Shown here piece after piece: positions 61,715 through 64,000 of a stretch of DNA of 64,000 nucleotides (positions are counted from its first letter, which is position 1; every line of letters starts with the position of its first letter). This DNA is from Mesorhizobium sp. WSM4311 (GTDB lineage Bacteria; Pseudomonadota; Alphaproteobacteria; Rhizobiales; Rhizobiaceae). The stretch is taken from assembly GCF_002295115.1 (NCBI RefSeq), contig NZ_NSFV01000007.1, forward strand, positions 1 through 64,000, in the 5' to 3' direction. A program made the translations under genes and the position numbers. The notes below the pieces were generated by a model, which did no database searches, was not told where the DNA came from, and saw nothing but the letters and a program-made list of their open reading frames with translations.

Positions 61715-61796
61715 GGCTAAAGCGCATCGCGCTTTAGCCTTTTGTTCTTATGCATGTCGTTCGCCCAAAACCGGGGCCACTTTCGGGCGACATGCA
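61715..61796. repeat. rhizobial two-hairpin palindromic repeat, copy 2
   Basis: Hairpin 1 is GGCTAAAGCGC-ATC-GCGCTTTAGCC (61715-61739), a perfect 11-bp stem. Hairpin 2 (61751-61796) is a 46-nt unit ending TGCATGTCG ... CGACATGCA with GCCC/GGGC inner pairs. Same design as 29826-29911. The rest of the 392-bp gap upstream of fhs shows nothing else. Confidence 0.75.
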
Positions 61797-61812
61797 CTGC
61801 GACCGGCGAACG

Positions 61813-62937
61813 CTATTGCGTCAGCACGTTGCTGATTTCGACCATGTTGGAGCGCACGCGCAGGATGTAGAAGCCCATTGTCGTTAGGTGCGTCGGCAGC
61901 AGCCAGCCATCCTCGCGGCCATTGGCGATGATGAAGGGCTGGATACGCAGGGCCGAGACGAATTGCGCGTCCATCGTGTCCCACAGGCTCTGCAGGTGCT
62001 TTTCCTTGATGACGTCCTCGAAGTCGGCCTGCGCGCCCTTCATCAGGCCGTAATAGGCATAGAGCTGGCCATAGGCGAACCAGTAGCGGTCGTCGGCGCG
62101 GGTGTCGAACCAGCCATTGTTGTGGTTCTCGGCGCGTTCCTTGAGGATGGCGGAAGTCGAGCCGATGTCCGATGCGATGCGGTCGATATACTGCTTCAGA
62201 TTGTCGGCGCGGGCATCGAAAGTGGCCTGGCAGGTGGCGAGGCGGGCATTGAACGAGCGCAGCTTGCGCACCGCGTCGCGATAATAGCTCGGGGTCGGTG
62301 TCTTCGGGCCGAACGGGCTGACGCCGAAATACCAGGTGTATTCGTCGAACTGCAGATTGCCGCGCGCATCCTGCAGATCGGCATCGATCTGCGAAGTCGT
62401 GCGCACGCGGCCGAGATTGTCGGCGAGCTCGGTCGCCGTGCGCCGCACAGCCTGGTTGATGCCGCGCTGGAAGGACGCCTTGTTGTCCATCCACGGCGTG
62501 TTGTCCCAGTCGATGCCGAACAGGCCGAGCTTGTAGAGGATCATCGACGAGATCCAGGCATTCTGGTTGACGTTGAAGTCGGTCAGGTCCGCCGCGATCT
62601 GGGCAATGCCGGAATTGCCGCAGGTCTTTGCCGTGTCGGTGCCAGTGCCGGCGGCCACCTGCTCGCCGGCGGAAACATTGCGCTTCTCGAAAGTGTAGGT
62701 GTCAGGATAGTTCGGGTTGAAATTGTTCCACCACTGGGTGGCATAGAAGAAGTTGGCGTAGAGGCCGATCAGCACCAGCAGGGCCAGGCCGAGCACGGCC
62801 TTGAGGATCCAGCCGCGCTGCGTGTACCAGCGGCCGGCCCATAGGAACGGCCACAGGATGGCGCCGATCAGAAGGCCGATGCCGCGGCCGATCCACTGAA
62901 AAATCCTGACGAAGAAGTTCACGATCGGATCGAGCAT
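61813..62937 (-). CDS. DUF2333 family envelope protein
   Basis: 374 residues. An N-terminal amphipathic region (FVRIFQWIGRGIGLLIGAIL) and TM helix (AVLGLALLVLIGLYANFFYA) anchor a large extracytoplasmic domain with repeated Trp, Tyr and Arg (NAWISSMILYKLGLFGIDWD, ENHNNGWFDTRADDRYWFAY). The pattern is DUF2333, from memory. Function unknown. Downstream of the partial gene 63043-64000 on the same strand, separated by 105 bp with one repeat. Confidence 0.8.
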   Translation of the reverse strand: MLDPIVNFFVRIFQWIGRGIGLLIGAILWPFLWAGRWYTQRGWILKAVLGLALLVLIGLYANFFYATQWWNNFNPNYPDTYTFEKRNVSAGEQVAAGTGTDTAKTCGNSGIAQIAADLTDFNVNQNAWISSMILYKLGLFGIDWDNTPWMDNKASFQRGINQAVRRTATELADNLGRVRTTSQIDADLQDARGNLQFDEYTWYFGVSPFGPKTPTPSYYRDAVRKLRSFNARLATCQATFDARADNLKQYIDRIASDIGSTSAILKERAENHNNGWFDTRADDRYWFAYGQLYAYYGLMKGAQADFEDVIKEKHLQSLWDTMDAQFVSALRIQPFIIANGREDGWLLPTHLTTMGFYILRVRSNMVEISNVLTQ

Positions 62938-62957
62938 GGCTGTGTCACCCCCTCAAA

Positions 62958-63002
62958 GCATGATGCCAAAAAGTTGCAGACTTTTTGGATAACATCATGT
63001 GC
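62958..63002. repeat. rhizobial REP-like hairpin
   Basis: GCATGATG-CCAAAAAG, a 7-nt loop, CTTTTTGG-ATAA-CATCATG-T-GC. This is the common rhizobial intergenic palindrome class, related in layout to the two-hairpin repeats above but with different ends. It lies between the two envelope genes. Confidence 0.65.
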
Positions 63003-63042
63003 TAAAACAATAAGTTAGAACAAAATGACAGCTCGTTTCGTT

Positions 63043-64000
63043 CTAGTCGGTCAGGCCGTAGAGGCGTGTGCGAAACGCCACCTTGTCCTTCAAATATGTG
63101 GTTTTCAGAACGTCCACAACATGCGATCTCCAGGCGTCGCTGAAGCCGTCATAGTCCTTGTAGAAGCCCTGCTTGTTGAAGATGTAGCGCGAGACAAAGT
63201 CGGTCGGCACGAAATCCGAGATCAGCCGGTTGGTCAGCCAGGCGTCGGGATGGTCCGGCTTGGCGCGCACCACCAGGAAGCGCTGCTGCGGGAACACATC
63301 CTCGATCTTGAGATGGCCAAGCTGGGCGATCTCGCGCTTGGCGGCGTTGAGGAAGGGGAAATTGCCGTCCTTGGTAATCAGGTCGGCATGGCTCTGGATC
63401 CAGGTCTGCAGCCAGACCTTGTCGACATCGGTCAGATTGCGGTTGGGCTCGGCGTCACGGATCAGCGCGCGCACCACCATCTCGGCGCGGTGCTCGAGAT
63501 AGCCGGACGTTTCTACCCAGGAGGCGCGCGGCAGCTCGATGCGGCCGGTGCTGGCCAGGAACTTGAAAACCTTGTCAGCGTCGTTGATCGAGAGATAACT
63601 TACCTGCCACGGCCGCGAGCGGCGAAAGCCCGGGGCCGCCGGATCGCTGATCACCGTCGTCATGTCGGGATCGACGAACACGTAGAGCCCGCCGAAATGG
63701 CTGGTCCAGTAGGCATTGTGGCGGAAGATCACCTGGTCTGGCACCAGCGCGTTCTCGCGGATGTCGCCGCAGATTTTCGCCAATTCCACCATGCGCGTCA
63801 GCATGGCGTTGTCGCGCCAGGCATCGGGCTCCTGCTTCAGCCGGTCGACGAGCTTGCCGAGTTCGGCTGCCTTGCCCAGCACATCCTCGGCCGACAGAAC
63901 CTTGAACTCGACCTGGTTGATCGACAGCAGGTCCTCGATGTCGATGACCTTGGGAACGGAATCCTCGATCTCGCCGTAGATGACGTCCTTGATGGTCAGC
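63043..64000 (-). CDS. uncharacterised protein, 5' end cut by window edge (possibly DUF6638)
   Basis: The frame is open from the window edge to the stop at 63043, at least 318 residues. Residues near the edge read KVIDIEDLLSINQVEFKVLS. Other segments: IFRHNAYWTSHFGGLYVFVD, RRSRPWQVSYLSINDADKVF and TDFVSRYIFNKQGFYKDYDG. No signal peptide or TM is seen in this part. I tentatively link it to DUF6638, which I recall beside DUF2333 genes in rhizobia. The GTG at 63882 is internal, not the start. Confidence 0.65.
   Translation of the reverse strand, partial: LTIKDVIYGEIEDSVPKVIDIEDLLSINQVEFKVLSAEDVLGKAAELGKLVDRLKQEPDAWRDNAMLTRMVELAKICGDIRENALVPDQVIFRHNAYWTSHFGGLYVFVDPDMTTVISDPAAPGFRRSRPWQVSYLSINDADKVFKFLASTGRIELPRASWVETSGYLEHRAEMVVRALIRDAEPNRNLTDVDKVWLQTWIQSHADLITKDGNFPFLNAAKREIAQLGHLKIEDVFPQQRFLVVRAKPDHPDAWLTNRLISDFVPTDFVSRYIFNKQGFYKDYDGFSDAWRSHVVDVLKTTYLKDKVAFRTRLYGLTD

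Noticed and set aside
1..64000. CRISPR arrays, rRNA genes, prophage or replication origin
   Set aside because: No regularly spaced short repeats, rRNA sequence, phage structural genes or dnaA/repABC-type genes were seen.

Overview
The window looks like chromosomal DNA of a Rhizobiales alphaproteobacterium, most probably Mesorhizobium or a close relative. This is inferred from high GC content, the CtrA/ChpT/SciP cell-cycle genes, a fused TrpE(G) preceded by a Trp-Trp-Trp leader peptide as in Sinorhizobium, TGA-N9-TCA iron operators of RirA type, a NolR-like ArsR regulator and rhizobial palindromic repeats. No search was run; family names come from motifs and gene layout.

Layout. 1-3252: the N-terminal part of a large repeat-containing, RTX-like type I secreted adhesin, preceded by a LuxR-type regulator with a degenerate receiver domain. 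3840-12381: a small hypothetical gene, an alpha/beta hydrolase, a FabF-like ketoacyl synthase and a TetR regulator facing an RND efflux pair whose permease gene carries two opposite single-base frameshifts, then a second TetR gene. 12648-15136: tRNA-Met, a Gfo/Idh oxidoreductase and mnmA.

15424-21064 is the cell-cycle block: sciP, a fliJ-like gene, ctrA, a single-domain response regulator, chpT and eipA. The ctrA upstream region has four GANTC methylation sites in 77 bp. 21201-32698 holds mostly housekeeping and hypothetical genes (coiled-coil membrane protein, SpoU methyltransferase, NolR-like regulator, HugZ-like protein, SDR, GNAT, glutathionyl-hydroquinone reductase, NUDIX, phosphoesterase, TPR regulator), an IS5-type transposase remnant and palindromic repeats.

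32941-34957 is leuA with a leucine-rich leader peptide and hairpins. 35114-37376 is an ATP-grasp/esterase gene pair followed by a broken SnoaL-like gene. 37423-42011 is an iron-siderophore uptake block: DUF2218-SIP reductase, RhtX/FptX-type importer and TonB receptor, with an iron-responsive operator before each of the two transcription units. 42056-49622 holds transporters, a LysR regulator, two enzymes and a protein with an internally duplicated unknown domain. 49628-51987 is trpE(G) with its trpL attenuator, and a CDF transporter follows 5 bp downstream. The remainder to 64000 has metabolic enzymes, an MFS exporter, a pyridine nucleotide-disulfide reductase, a GlxA-type regulator facing an isochorismatase-like hydrolase, fhs, and a DUF2333 gene beside a partial gene cut by the window end.

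No CRISPR array, rRNA, complete insertion sequence, prophage or replication origin was seen. The best leads for new biology are the ATP-grasp/esterase pair, the duplicated-domain periplasmic protein, the pseudo-receiver regulator of the adhesin and the extra response regulator inside the CtrA-ChpT block.
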